Shown: positions 1 through 5,262, counted from the stretch's first letter. The stretch is 5,328 bases of DNA from Candidatus Vogelbacteria bacterium CG10_big_fil_rev_8_21_14_0_10_51_16 (GCA_002774795.1 PCYI01000026.1:1-5328), one strand, 5' to 3'. Numbers and translations are program-made. Notes: generated from the letters alone by a model not told the origin.

Positions 1-843
1 ATTGGGGTGGCAAAGACTTCAGGTTGGTTAACTCTGGCTTGAAACTCTCTTAGTAGCCTTGGTAGATGCTCTTTTCAGACGTGATGGTAAACCTTGCGGA
101 TGAACCGGCGCAAGCGCATCCAGATGTTCTCAACCCGGTTGGTCGGTCCAAAGTGGGCCCATGCCGTGGTTGCAGACTTCGTGGCCGTAGCCGAAAAATT
201 CAGGCAGATGATCGTAATTGGGGTTGGCATCGGTGCAGATCAGACTGGCGGGCCTGACATGGTCAAGGATGAGGCGGCCGGAATCGCCTTGTTCACGGCT
301 CAAAACGGCTCTGACCGTGATCTGTCCGCTATCTCTTGCAATCGCTCCCAGCACGACCGTTTGGTTGTCGTACTTCTTCTTGCCGATGAAGGCTTCGTCC
401 ACCTCCACGGTACCGCCCAAGACAGGGCTGAAGTCCGGCAAGAGCTTGGAAAACCTCACAAACCAGCGATGAATCGTCGGGTAGGAGAGTCCGGTTATCC
501 CGCGCGTATCCTGCGGCGAGAGTTGGGCAAGCCAAGCGGAAAGCAGGAACCACAACTGCTTTTCTGAAAGCTTTGAGTGAGCAAAGGGGGTGCAGCGTTT
601 CTTTGAAAATTTCAAACGGCATTTTTTACAGAAATATCGACCTTGGATTTTGTAATCATATCTTCTGCGGCACTTCGGACAGTGGATGCCTAGGGGAAAG
701 AAAATTTGCCTTATTTGCTTGGCTATTTGCCCTTCCGAGGGCAGGTGGTGTAGAGTGGACATTGGAACGAAGGTTAATGATATTCTCCAATACCATTCTA
801 CTCTTTGTTCCATTTTAGTTAGAATCGCCGGGAAATTAATCAC
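1..843 (-). pseudogene. IS1595/ISXO2-type transposase, broken by a frameshift and a stop, truncated by the window edge
   Basis: This is a DDE transposase of the IS1595 (ISXO2-like) type. In the intact 5' part (130-843, numbered from the GTG at 843) a zinc ribbon is visible as CPKC (C55, C58) and CKKC (C72, C75). It is followed by a helix-turn-helix-like stretch around residues 90-135 and catalytic aspartates in EVDEAFIGKKK (D149) and CTDAN (D205). The open frame ends at 130-132, before the third catalytic residue. Removing one base from the GGGCCC run at 155-160 restores HFGPTNRVENIW, whose E (129-131) is the expected third acidic residue, and then RLRRFIRKVYHHV. A TGA at 75-77 follows where relatives usually have Trp, after which KEHLPRLLREFQARVNQPE reads on to the window edge. 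Two lesions suggest a dead copy, although programmed frameshifting would explain the first. The start is uncertain: GTG 843, ATG 813 or ATG 762 (MSTLHHLPSEG). None has a good SD; 762 best fits a normal N-terminus. Confidence 0.88.
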
Positions 844-871
844 TTGACAGATAAGGTAGATCTATTATAAA
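844..871 (+). promoter_or_regulatory. Sigma70-type promoter upstream of groES
   Basis: TTGACA (844-849) is followed after 16 bp by TATAAA (866-871), which is a full -35 box and a 5/6 -10 box. Transcription would start near 878. It is the best forward promoter before groES, but the hairpin at 891-913 lies immediately downstream, so its product may be very short or attenuated. No CIRCE operator (TTAGCACTC-N9-GAGTGCTAA) is present. An opposite-strand TATAAT (864-869) overlaps it and could serve the transposase, but its -35 is poor. Confidence 0.55.
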
Positions 872-890
872 ATGATTAGACAGCGAAAAT

Positions 891-913
891 AAAAAGCCGG
901 TCGGGCTTTTTTT
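891..913 (+). terminator. Intrinsic terminator-like hairpin between promoter and groES
   Basis: AAAAAGCC (891-898) pairs with GGCTTTTT (904-911) around a 5-nt loop, and the run of Ts continues to 913. The A-run/T-run symmetry makes it potentially bidirectional. It may be the terminator of an ancestral upstream gene now displaced by the insertion sequence, or an attenuator of groESL. A competing 5-bp hairpin, GGGCT (903-907) with AGCCT (914-918), would disrupt it. Confidence 0.6.
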
Positions 914-948
914 AGCCTCAAAGAATAATAATTAACCGCTTTCCCTCC

Positions 949-971
949 TCCCTCTCTTAAAAGGGAAGGGA
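949..971 (+). promoter_or_regulatory. groES ribosome binding site and possible SD-sequestering hairpin
   Basis: The purine run AAGGGAAGGG (961-970) is the only strong SD before groES. AAGGGA lies 8 nt before the GTG at 975, which supports that start. A pyrimidine tract upstream (949-957) can pair with it: T949-C952 with G968-A971 and T953-T957 with A962-A966, with A967 bulged and one G-T wobble. This would hide the whole SD in a weak 9-bp stem. Control by this hairpin is inferred. Confidence 0.35.
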
Positions 972-974
972 ATA

Positions 975-1280
975 GTGAAAAAAATTATGAATATCAAACC
1001 ACTAGGTAATAGGATTTTGGTGAAGCAGTCCACCGAAGAAGAAGTGACTGCGTCTGGGATAGTCTTGCCGGAAACCGCAGAAAAAGAAAAGAAGGCCCAA
1101 GGAAAGATTATGGTTCTAGGTAATGGTCCCGCTATTGCGGAATTGGGACTGAAGGTTGGCGACACTGTTGTTTTTGGAAAATATTCCGGGGAAGATGTTG
1201 GGAAAGAAAAAGAAGGGCTGAAAATTTTATATGTTGGAACCGTTGAAGATAAATCGGAGGTTTTAGCAATAATTGAATAA
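975..1280 (+). CDS. groES: GroES co-chaperonin (Hsp10/Cpn10)
   Basis: GroES is the cytoplasmic co-chaperonin that forms a seven-membered lid on GroEL and closes the folding chamber during the ATP cycle. The 101-residue product has the usual length and motifs: N-terminal NIKPLGNRILVK (6-17), the mobile loop around EVTASGIVLPE (23-33) whose hydrophobic I-V-L contacts GroEL, GKIMVLGNG (43-51), GDTVVFGKYSGEDV (62-75) and a C-terminal strand ending LAIIE. Two starts are possible. GTG 975 has a well-spaced SD (AAGGGA, 8 nt) and adds MKKI; ATG 987 gives the classic MNIKPL start but leaves the SD about 16 nt away, so GTG is preferred. groEL follows after 91 bp on the same strand, giving the usual groES-groEL operon order. 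The gene is complete and nothing suggests a defect. Confidence 0.96.
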   Translation: MKKIMNIKPLGNRILVKQSTEEEVTASGIVLPETAEKEKKAQGKIMVLGNGPAIAELGLKVGDTVVFGKYSGEDVGKEKEGLKILYVGTVEDKSEVLAIIE

Positions 1281-1289
1281 TAAATATCC

Positions 1290-1339
1290 TTCGAGCGAAG
1301 TCGAGAAGTGTTACAGAGTAGGTTCTCGACAGGCTCGAA
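1290..1339. repeat. Imperfect inverted repeat in the groES-groEL gap
   Basis: TTCGAG (1290-1295) and GTCGAGAA (1300-1307) are mirrored by TTCTCGAC (1323-1330) and CTCGAA (1334-1339). This makes a two-part stem with a 15-nt loop and a short asymmetric internal loop. There is no T-run after it, so it is not an intrinsic terminator. The wording (TTCGAGCGAAGTCGAGAA ... TTCTCGACAGGCTCGAA) resembles dispersed REP-like intergenic palindromes. In the transcript it could stabilise or process the operon mRNA; that role is inferred. Confidence 0.7.
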
Positions 1340-1340
1340 C

Positions 1341-1371
1341 AATTAAATTTTAATTAAATTAATTTAAAACA
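1341..1371 (+). promoter_or_regulatory. A/T-only, SD-less groEL leader
   Basis: Positions 1341-1369 contain only A and T, and the stretch runs to within a few bases of the groEL ATG at 1372. AATTAAATT occurs at 1341-1349 and again at 1352-1360. No purine-rich SD is present, so groEL translation probably relies on an unstructured leader (S1-type initiation) or on coupling with groES. Both explanations are inferred. Confidence 0.5.
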
Positions 1372-3003
1372 ATGGCAAAATTGATTCGTTTTACGGAACA
1401 GGCCCGGTCTTCTATTAAAGCCGGGATGGATAAACTAGCAGAAGCCGTAAAAGTAACCATGGGTCCAAAAGGCCGATCGGTTATTTTGGATAGAGGTTTT
1501 GGCAGTCCAATTATTACCAATGATGGAGTGACCGTGGCAAAAGATATTGAGTTGGAAGATAAATTTGAAAATGTTGGGGCTTCACTTCTCAAAGAAGTTG
1601 CCAGCAAAACCAACGATATCGCCGGTGATGGCACCACCACCGCAACTGTGCTGGCTCAAAGTATTACTGAAGAGGGAATAAAAAATATAGTAGCCGGTTC
1701 TGACCCGATTGCGATCCGTTCCGGTATTGAAAAAGCGGTGAAAGTGGTAGTCGAGGAATTGAAAAGGATGTCCAAACCCGTTGCCAGTAAAGAAGAGATC
1801 GCGCAAGTCGCGACTATTTCTTCCCTGGACCCGGAAGTTGGAAAGCTAATTTCGGAAGTAATGGAAGAAGTCGGTAAAGATGGTGTGGTTACTGTGGAAG
1901 AAGGTCAGACCATTGGTTTGGAAAAAGAAGTGGTCAAAGGAATGCGATTTGATAAAGGATATGTCAGCCCGTATATGGTGACCAACGCTGAACGAATGGA
2001 AGCGGAGCTAAACGATCCATATATTTTGGTAACTGACCAAAAGATTTCTTCTATCCAAGACGTGTTGCCACTTTTGGAAAAAGTGGTGCAGTCTGGTAAA
2101 AAAGAAGTTGTGATTATTGCAGACGAGATTGAAGGTGAAGCCTTGGCGACATTTATTGTTAATAAGCTTCGGGGAACCTTTACCGTTTTGGCGGTTAAAG
2201 CCCCGGGTTTTGGTGATCGCCGAAAAGAGATGTTAGGTGATATCGCGACTTTGACCGGCGCCCAAGTTATTTCTGAAGAATTGGGATTGAAATTGGAAAA
2301 CGCTCAAATTGAACATTTAGGTAAAGCTCGTAGGGTATTGGCTGACAAGGAAAACACTACCATTGTTGATGGTTTGGGTGATAAGGAGAAAATTGAAGCT
2401 CGTATCTCCCAAATTCGAAAAGAGCTGAAGATTTCGACTTCTGATTTTGATAAAGAAAAATTACAAGAACGACTTGCTAAACTTTCTGGTGGGGTCGCGG
2501 TGGTTAAAGTAGGGGCGGCGACTGAAACAGAAATGAAAGAGCACAAATTTAAAATCGAAGACGCGCTAAACGCGACCAAGGCGGCGGTTGAAGAGGGGAT
2601 TGTTCCTGGTGGTGGATCGGCATTACTGCGGTCAAGAACAGCGCTTGATAGTTTGTCTGTGACTGATGCTGAAAAAATTGGTGTTCATATTATAAAACGC
2701 GCGATTGAAGCGCCATTTAGACAAATCGCTGCTAACGCCGGCAAAACTGACGTATCGGACATTATGCGAGACCTTATGGAAGCAGACGGAAATACCGGCT
2801 ATGATTTTAAAGAGATGAAAGTTACTGACATGGTTTCCGCGGGAATCGTTGATCCTTTGAAAGTTGTTCGAACCGCTTTGGAGAATGCGTCGTCTATTGC
2901 CGCTACGTTTTTGACAACCGAAGCGGTAGTCGTTGATAAGCCTGAGAAAAAAGATTCAGCTCCTGACATGTCCGGAATGGGCGGAATGGGAATGGGGATG
3001 TGA
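1372..3003 (+). CDS. groEL: GroEL chaperonin (Hsp60/Cpn60, group I)
   Basis: GroEL is the 14-subunit cytoplasmic ATPase that encloses and folds proteins together with GroES. The 543-residue product is full length (E. coli 548) and starts MAKLIRFTEQAR. ATP-site elements are present: GPKGR (31-35), NDGVTVAKD (50-58, D51), GDGTTTATVLA (85-95, D86), EDALNATKAAVEEG (396-409, with D397 matching the E. coli hydrolysis residue D398) and VPGGG (411-415). The apical domain includes KAPGFGDRRKEMLGDIA (276-292), and the final equatorial block has DPLKVVRTALENASSIA (494-510). The C-terminus is the standard GGM-type tail (GMGGMGMGM), which projects into the cavity. groES lies directly upstream on the same strand, so the two are very probably co-transcribed. 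The gap between them carries a palindromic repeat and an A/T leader without an SD. Transcription should end at the terminator at 3092-3125. Confidence 0.98.
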   Translation: MAKLIRFTEQARSSIKAGMDKLAEAVKVTMGPKGRSVILDRGFGSPIITNDGVTVAKDIELEDKFENVGASLLKEVASKTNDIAGDGTTTATVLAQSITEEGIKNIVAGSDPIAIRSGIEKAVKVVVEELKRMSKPVASKEEIAQVATISSLDPEVGKLISEVMEEVGKDGVVTVEEGQTIGLEKEVVKGMRFDKGYVSPYMVTNAERMEAELNDPYILVTDQKISSIQDVLPLLEKVVQSGKKEVVIIADEIEGEALATFIVNKLRGTFTVLAVKAPGFGDRRKEMLGDIATLTGAQVISEELGLKLENAQIEHLGKARRVLADKENTTIVDGLGDKEKIEARISQIRKELKISTSDFDKEKLQERLAKLSGGVAVVKVGAATETEMKEHKFKIEDALNATKAAVEEGIVPGGGSALLRSRTALDSLSVTDAEKIGVHIIKRAIEAPFRQIAANAGKTDVSDIMRDLMEADGNTGYDFKEMKVTDMVSAGIVDPLKVVRTALENASSIAATFLTTEAVVVDKPEKKDSAPDMSGMGGMGMGM

Positions 3004-3065
3004 AGCGAGCGATAGCGAGCGGAATCCTGCCGAAGTCCTCTTGAGGCGGACGAAGGTGGAGGAAT
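3004..3065. repeat. Small direct repeats and weak palindrome after groEL
   Basis: AGCGAGCG occurs twice at a 10-bp interval (3004-3011 and 3014-3021), starting at the first base after the groEL stop. It is followed by a G/C-rich stretch with a weak outer inverted match (TCCTGCC near 3025, GGTGGAGGA near 3056-3064). It looks like intergenic repeat debris, and no gene is visible. Confidence 0.4.
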
Positions 3066-3091
3066 GTAGAACCAGTTCTCAGTTCTTAAAT

Positions 3092-3125
3092 AAAAAAAGC
3101 CGCGGGTACTAGCCTGCGGTTTTTG
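3092..3125. terminator. Bidirectional terminator between groEL and the convergent gene
   Basis: CCGCGGG (3100-3106) pairs with CCTGCGG (3113-3119), 7 bp including one G-T wobble, around the loop TACTAG (3107-3112). An A-run (3092-3098) precedes it and a T-run (3120-3124) follows, so both strands see a stem plus a U-tract. It can end groESL transcripts rightward and the 3109-3585 gene leftward. The stop codon of that gene (3109-3111) lies inside the loop. Confidence 0.85.
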
Positions 3126-3585
3126 AGTTAATGCGAGTGACAAAGATTTTCAGTCCCGGATTGAGCTTGTCGCTCATTTCAACAGGAAGCATGGAGAGGT
3201 GACAGTCGATGCCAGTGATGGTATGAAGTGTCGGGTTGAAAAGTCCCTCCACTCTAGTTCCATCTATATGGCCCGTCAGCATGGAAACTATTTCATCGAG
3301 AAGCATCGTCTCGTTTCCGCGTTCCTTCATCGCCTCAAGCACTCCACGTTTATCGTCGACCCAACCTAGCTGCAGTATTTTCTCCCAATGTTCCTCCGTA
3401 ATCGGTTCGTTAGTGCGTTTCCATTGCAACGAGACTACTTCGGTGGTTATGGAAAACCCTTGTTTGGAAGCAGGGTCCGGCCAGACCCGGATGATGACTT
3501 TTTTGCCGCTGGAAACTACCTTCGCTATCGCAAGCGCTTCGTGGGCAACAACGCTCGCGACCTCACTTCTCATATCATCATTCAT
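3109..3585 (-). CDS. Conserved-looking hypothetical protein, family not recognised
   Basis: I do not recognise this 158-residue protein. It is probably a real gene: the ATG at 3585 is preceded by a full AAGGAGG (3590-3596, 4-nt spacing), and the frame ends exactly in the loop of a good terminator. The product appears soluble, with no signal peptide or membrane segment. It begins with a likely helix (about 3-24), then a likely beta strand KKVIIRVWPD (28-37) and another, FSITTEVVSLQW (44-55). A charged helical part follows with EEHWEKILQLGW (64-75) and KRGVLEAMKERG (79-90). The end is a loop/strand region with a single cysteine (C128) and LKIFVTRIN (145-153). There is no cysteine cluster, P-loop or obvious catalytic motif. 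It is transcribed alone, convergent to groEL and divergent from metK, so its neighbours give no clue to function. A small cytoplasmic alpha/beta domain is the most that can be said. Confidence 0.75.
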   Translation of the reverse strand: MNDDMRSEVASVVAHEALAIAKVVSSGKKVIIRVWPDPASKQGFSITTEVVSLQWKRTNEPITEEHWEKILQLGWVDDKRGVLEAMKERGNETMLLDEIVSMLTGHIDGTRVEGLFNPTLHTITGIDCHLSMLPVEMSDKLNPGLKIFVTRINSKTAG

Positions 3586-3607
3586 CGATCCTCCTTAATT
3601 TAAAGAC

Positions 3608-3655
3608 TTTAGCAGAAAAATTTTAAAAAATCAAGGCAAATTTCAAGTTTCCGAA
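3608..3655 (-). promoter_or_regulatory. Candidate promoter region for the hypothetical gene
   Basis: On the minus strand, upstream of the SD, two overlapping candidates can be read: TTGAAA-N15-TAAAAT and TTGATT-N17-TAAAGT. The region is strongly A/T-rich, so chance matches are likely. No operator-like site could be separated out. Confidence 0.3.
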
Positions 3656-3658
3656 CTA

Positions 3659-3699
3659 ACAAGGGTGACCCTCGTGCGGTAGCCGAAGGTCACCCTTGT
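3659..3699. repeat. Perfect 12-bp palindrome between divergent genes
   Basis: ACAAGGGTGACC (3659-3670) is matched exactly by GGTCACCCTTGT (3688-3699), with a 17-nt loop that contains a small CGG/CCG stem. No T-run follows on either strand, so it is not a standard terminator. It sits outside the predicted transcripts of both flanking genes. It is best read as a dispersed palindromic repeat or a protein-binding site. Confidence 0.75.
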
Positions 3700-3706
3700 A
3701 AGGGAT

Positions 3707-3734
3707 TTGCGGAATAATTTGTTTGGTGTATAAT
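3707..3734 (+). promoter_or_regulatory. metK promoter
   Basis: There is a perfect -10 TATAAT (3729-3734) with a weak -35 TTGCGG (3707-3712) at 16-bp spacing. Transcription would start near 3741, about 14 nt before the riboswitch P1 stem. That is the expected position for a riboswitch-controlled leader. Confidence 0.65.
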
Positions 3735-3754
3735 AGATTTAACAATTGAATATC

Positions 3755-3855
3755 GATTATCAAGAGTAAGCACATTGAAGAATTGGCTTCGTAAAAAGTG
3801 CTTCAGCAACCCGTTTCAGTCGGGTGCTAAATCCAACCCTTTGGGGAAGATAATA
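3755..3855 (+). ncRNA. SAM-I (S-box) riboswitch controlling metK
   Basis: This is an aptamer that binds S-adenosylmethionine, the product of the downstream gene. The conserved core reads ATCAAGAG (3759-3766), GCAACC (3806-3811), GGTGCTAAATCC (3823-3834) and AAGATAAT (3847-3854). The helices can be drawn. P1 is ATTATC (3756-3761) with GATAAT (3849-3854). P2 is AAGCAC (3768-3773) with GTGCTT (3798-3803). P3 is ACCCG (3809-3813) with CGGGT (3821-3825). P4 is a short CCC/GGG (3837-3839, 3843-3845). The P2 loop TGGC (3784-3787) can form the family's pseudoknot with GCTA (3826-3829). P2 is A/T-rich and lacks the common GGGA kink-turn wording, so this is a somewhat divergent but clear member. When SAM is bound, P1 forms and the terminator at 3863-3894 should stop transcription. 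Confidence 0.93.
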
Positions 3856-3862
3856 ACAAGTC

Positions 3863-3894
3863 AAAATCTTCTCTAAAGGAGAAGATTTTTGTTT
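3863..3894 (+). terminator. Riboswitch expression platform: terminator with antiterminator alternative
   Basis: AAAATCTTCTC (3863-3873) pairs with GAGAAGATTTT (3879-3889), an 11-bp perfect stem, followed by a T-rich tract (3886-3894). The alternative is GGGAAGAT (3844-3851) with ATCTTCTC (3866-3873), 8 bp including one wobble. That pairing uses the 3' strand of P1 and part of P4, so it cannot coexist with the SAM-bound aptamer or with the terminator. This predicts an OFF switch: transcription ends at high SAM and reads through at low SAM. Confidence 0.9.
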
Positions 3895-3901
3895 AATTAA
3901 G

Positions 3902-3984
3902 TGTCATCCTGACCGTAGCGGAGCGATCCCTTGCTCAACGCAATTGCCATGACAAGAGATTCTTCGATTTCGCTCGGAATGACA
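3902..3984. repeat. REP/MITE-like imperfect inverted repeat next to metK
   Basis: The left arm (3902-3932, beginning TGTCATCCTGACC) and right arm (3954-3984, ending TCGGAATGACA) match as an inverted repeat at 20 of 31 positions, with a 21-bp centre. The wording (GTCATcCTGA...GATC / GATTCTTCG...GGAATGAC) resembles dispersed palindromic repeats seen in many bacterial genomes. It fills the space between the riboswitch terminator and metK and ends 8 bp before the start codon. No coding potential is seen in it. Confidence 0.75.
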
Positions 3985-3992
3985 AAATAACA

Positions 3993-5150
3993 ATGAAAAA
4001 ATTATTTACTTCAGAATCAGTAACTGAAGGGCATCCGGATAAAGTTTGCGATCAAATTTCCGATGCCGTATTGGACGCAGTTTTAACAGCCGATCCCAAC
4101 GGCGCTTGCTGTTGCGAGGCTTTTACCACAACCGGTCTTGTGGTGGTTGGTGGAGAGATTAGTACCAAAACTTATGTTGACATTCCCGGTATTGTAAGAA
4201 AGACTCTGCAAGACATTGGTTATATCAATCCGGATTTTGGGATTGATTATAAAAGTTGTGGGGTGGTCGTTGTTGTCGACGAGCAATCTGGCGATATTGC
4301 GCAAGGCGAAAAAGAGGATAAAAGCCCTCATCACGCGCAGGGCGCGGGCGACCAGGGGATGATGTTTGGGTTTGCGTGCAAAGAAACCCCAGAACTAATG
4401 CCGTTGCCTATAATGTTGGCTCATGGACTAACCCGAAAGTTAGCCGAAGTTCGCAAAGATGGGATACTGTCATATTTACGGCCGGATGGTAAAAGTCAGG
4501 TGACAGTAGAATATAAAGATGATAAACCGGTGAGGATAGACGCGGTTGTTGTCGCCGCCCAACACAACCCAGATGTTGAGCTGGAACAAGTAAGAAGTGA
4601 TGTAAAGAAATACGTGGTGGAACCCGTATGTGGCAAATATCTCGATGATAAGACAAAATTTTTTATAAACGAAACCGGCCGGTTTGTTGAGGGTGGTCCG
4701 CACGCAGACACGGGACTGACTGGCAGAAAGATTATCGTGGACACCTACGGCGGATACGCGCGCCACGGCGGGGGATGTTTCTCCGGGAAAGTGCCTAACA
4801 AACAAGACAGATCCGGCGCCTATATGGCGCGATGGATTGCCAAAAACATTGTCGCCGCGGACTTGGCTGACAAGTGCGAAGTGCAGTTGTCTTACGCCAT
4901 TGGCCATCCCGAGCCGGTGAGTGTTTTGGTGGAAACGTTTGGCACTGGAAAACTGGATCAAGAAAAATTGGAAAAAATTATTCGAAAAGTATTTGACCTG
5001 ACTCCGGCAGGAACTATCAAACAGTTGGATCTCAAACGGCCGATCTATAAACAGACAGCAAGCTACGGGCATTTTGGAAGGTCGGATTTGAACCTGCCTT
5101 GGGAGAGCCTTGATAAGGTAGAGGAAATAAAAAAACTGGCGACCGAATAG
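3993..5150 (+). CDS. metK: S-adenosylmethionine synthetase (methionine adenosyltransferase)
   Basis: MetK condenses methionine and ATP into S-adenosylmethionine, releasing phosphate and pyrophosphate; it is a cytoplasmic, usually tetrameric enzyme. The 385 residues match the family length (E. coli about 384). Catalytic elements are in place: GHPDK (13-17, H14 and D16), CE (41-42), GAGDQGMMFGF (117-127, signature 1), PDGKSQVT (164-171), GLTGRK (241-246, R245 and K246) and K266, K270 and D272 in the phosphate-binding loop. Signature 2 is altered: GGGCFSGKV (259-267) ends in Val where the family has Asp/Glu, and SAYAIGHPEPVS-like wording at 300-310 has HP where VA is common. The ATG at 3993 has no convincing SD; the nearest purines (GGAATG, 3976-3981) belong to the inverted repeat upstream. 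Expression should be controlled by the SAM-I riboswitch at 3755-3894. A hairpin at 5163-5197 follows. Confidence 0.97.
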   Translation: MKKLFTSESVTEGHPDKVCDQISDAVLDAVLTADPNGACCCEAFTTTGLVVVGGEISTKTYVDIPGIVRKTLQDIGYINPDFGIDYKSCGVVVVVDEQSGDIAQGEKEDKSPHHAQGAGDQGMMFGFACKETPELMPLPIMLAHGLTRKLAEVRKDGILSYLRPDGKSQVTVEYKDDKPVRIDAVVVAAQHNPDVELEQVRSDVKKYVVEPVCGKYLDDKTKFFINETGRFVEGGPHADTGLTGRKIIVDTYGGYARHGGGCFSGKVPNKQDRSGAYMARWIAKNIVAADLADKCEVQLSYAIGHPEPVSVLVETFGTGKLDQEKLEKIIRKVFDLTPAGTIKQLDLKRPIYKQTASYGHFGRSDLNLPWESLDKVEEIKKLATE

Positions 5151-5162
5151 TTTTCTGAAATT

Positions 5163-5197
5163 TAAAGACGGCGATCTTTTACAGGTCGCCGTCTTTA
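5163..5197 (+). terminator. metK terminator hairpin
   Basis: Positions 5163-5176 pair with 5184-5197 in a 14-bp stem with one G-T wobble (core AAAGACGGCGA/TCGCCGTCTTT) around the loop TTTTACA. It starts 12 bp after the metK stop. The T-run lies mostly inside the stem and little follows it, so it may work as a weak terminator or as a 3'-end stabilising stem. Confidence 0.7.
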
Positions 5198-5217
5198 CTG
5201 TTGAAAGCGTTTAAATT

Positions 5218-5249
5218 ATACTAGCCCCAGTTTGTAGGGGAGGTAGTAT
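5218..5249. repeat. Short inverted repeat near the end of the right-hand IS
   Basis: ATACTA (5218-5223) mirrors TAGTAT (5244-5249), and CCCC (5225-5228) mirrors GGGG (5237-5240), with a small internal loop. It lies just beyond the stop of the IS30-type transposase, where an IS end would be expected. It could be part of the terminal repeat or a hairpin at the end of the transposase transcript. The exact IS boundary cannot be set from one end. Confidence 0.4.
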
Positions 5250-5262
5250 GAAATTTTTGTAC

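Noticed and set aside
94..567. Plus-strand open frame of 157 codons
   Set aside because: It lies opposite the transposase, which carries zinc-ribbon and DDE motifs; the plus-strand product has no recognisable features and no SD.
841..974. CIRCE/HrcA operator before groES
   Set aside because: No TTAGCACTC-N9-GAGTGCTAA or close variant is present.
932..1342. Minus-strand open frame opposite groES
   Set aside because: It is a Ser/Phe/Pro-rich shadow of groES, and the groES motifs are unambiguous.
3001..3003. UGA recoded as glycine (Gracilibacteria-type code)
   Set aside because: TGA ends groEL exactly at the end of the GGM tail, and no in-frame TGA occurs in groES, groEL, metK or the hypothetical gene; the TGA at 75-77 is in an already damaged transposase.
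3236..3598. Plus-strand open frame of 120 codons opposite the hypothetical gene
   Set aside because: The minus-strand gene has a full SD and a terminator at its end; the plus-strand frame has neither and is Ser/Thr-rich shadow sequence.
3659..3699. Palindrome as an intrinsic terminator
   Set aside because: Neither strand has a T-run after the stem, and no gene ends nearby toward it.
4476..5072. Minus-strand open frame of 198 codons inside metK
   Set aside because: It is a shadow of a fully conserved metK frame, with no SD and a low-complexity hydrophobic/aromatic product.
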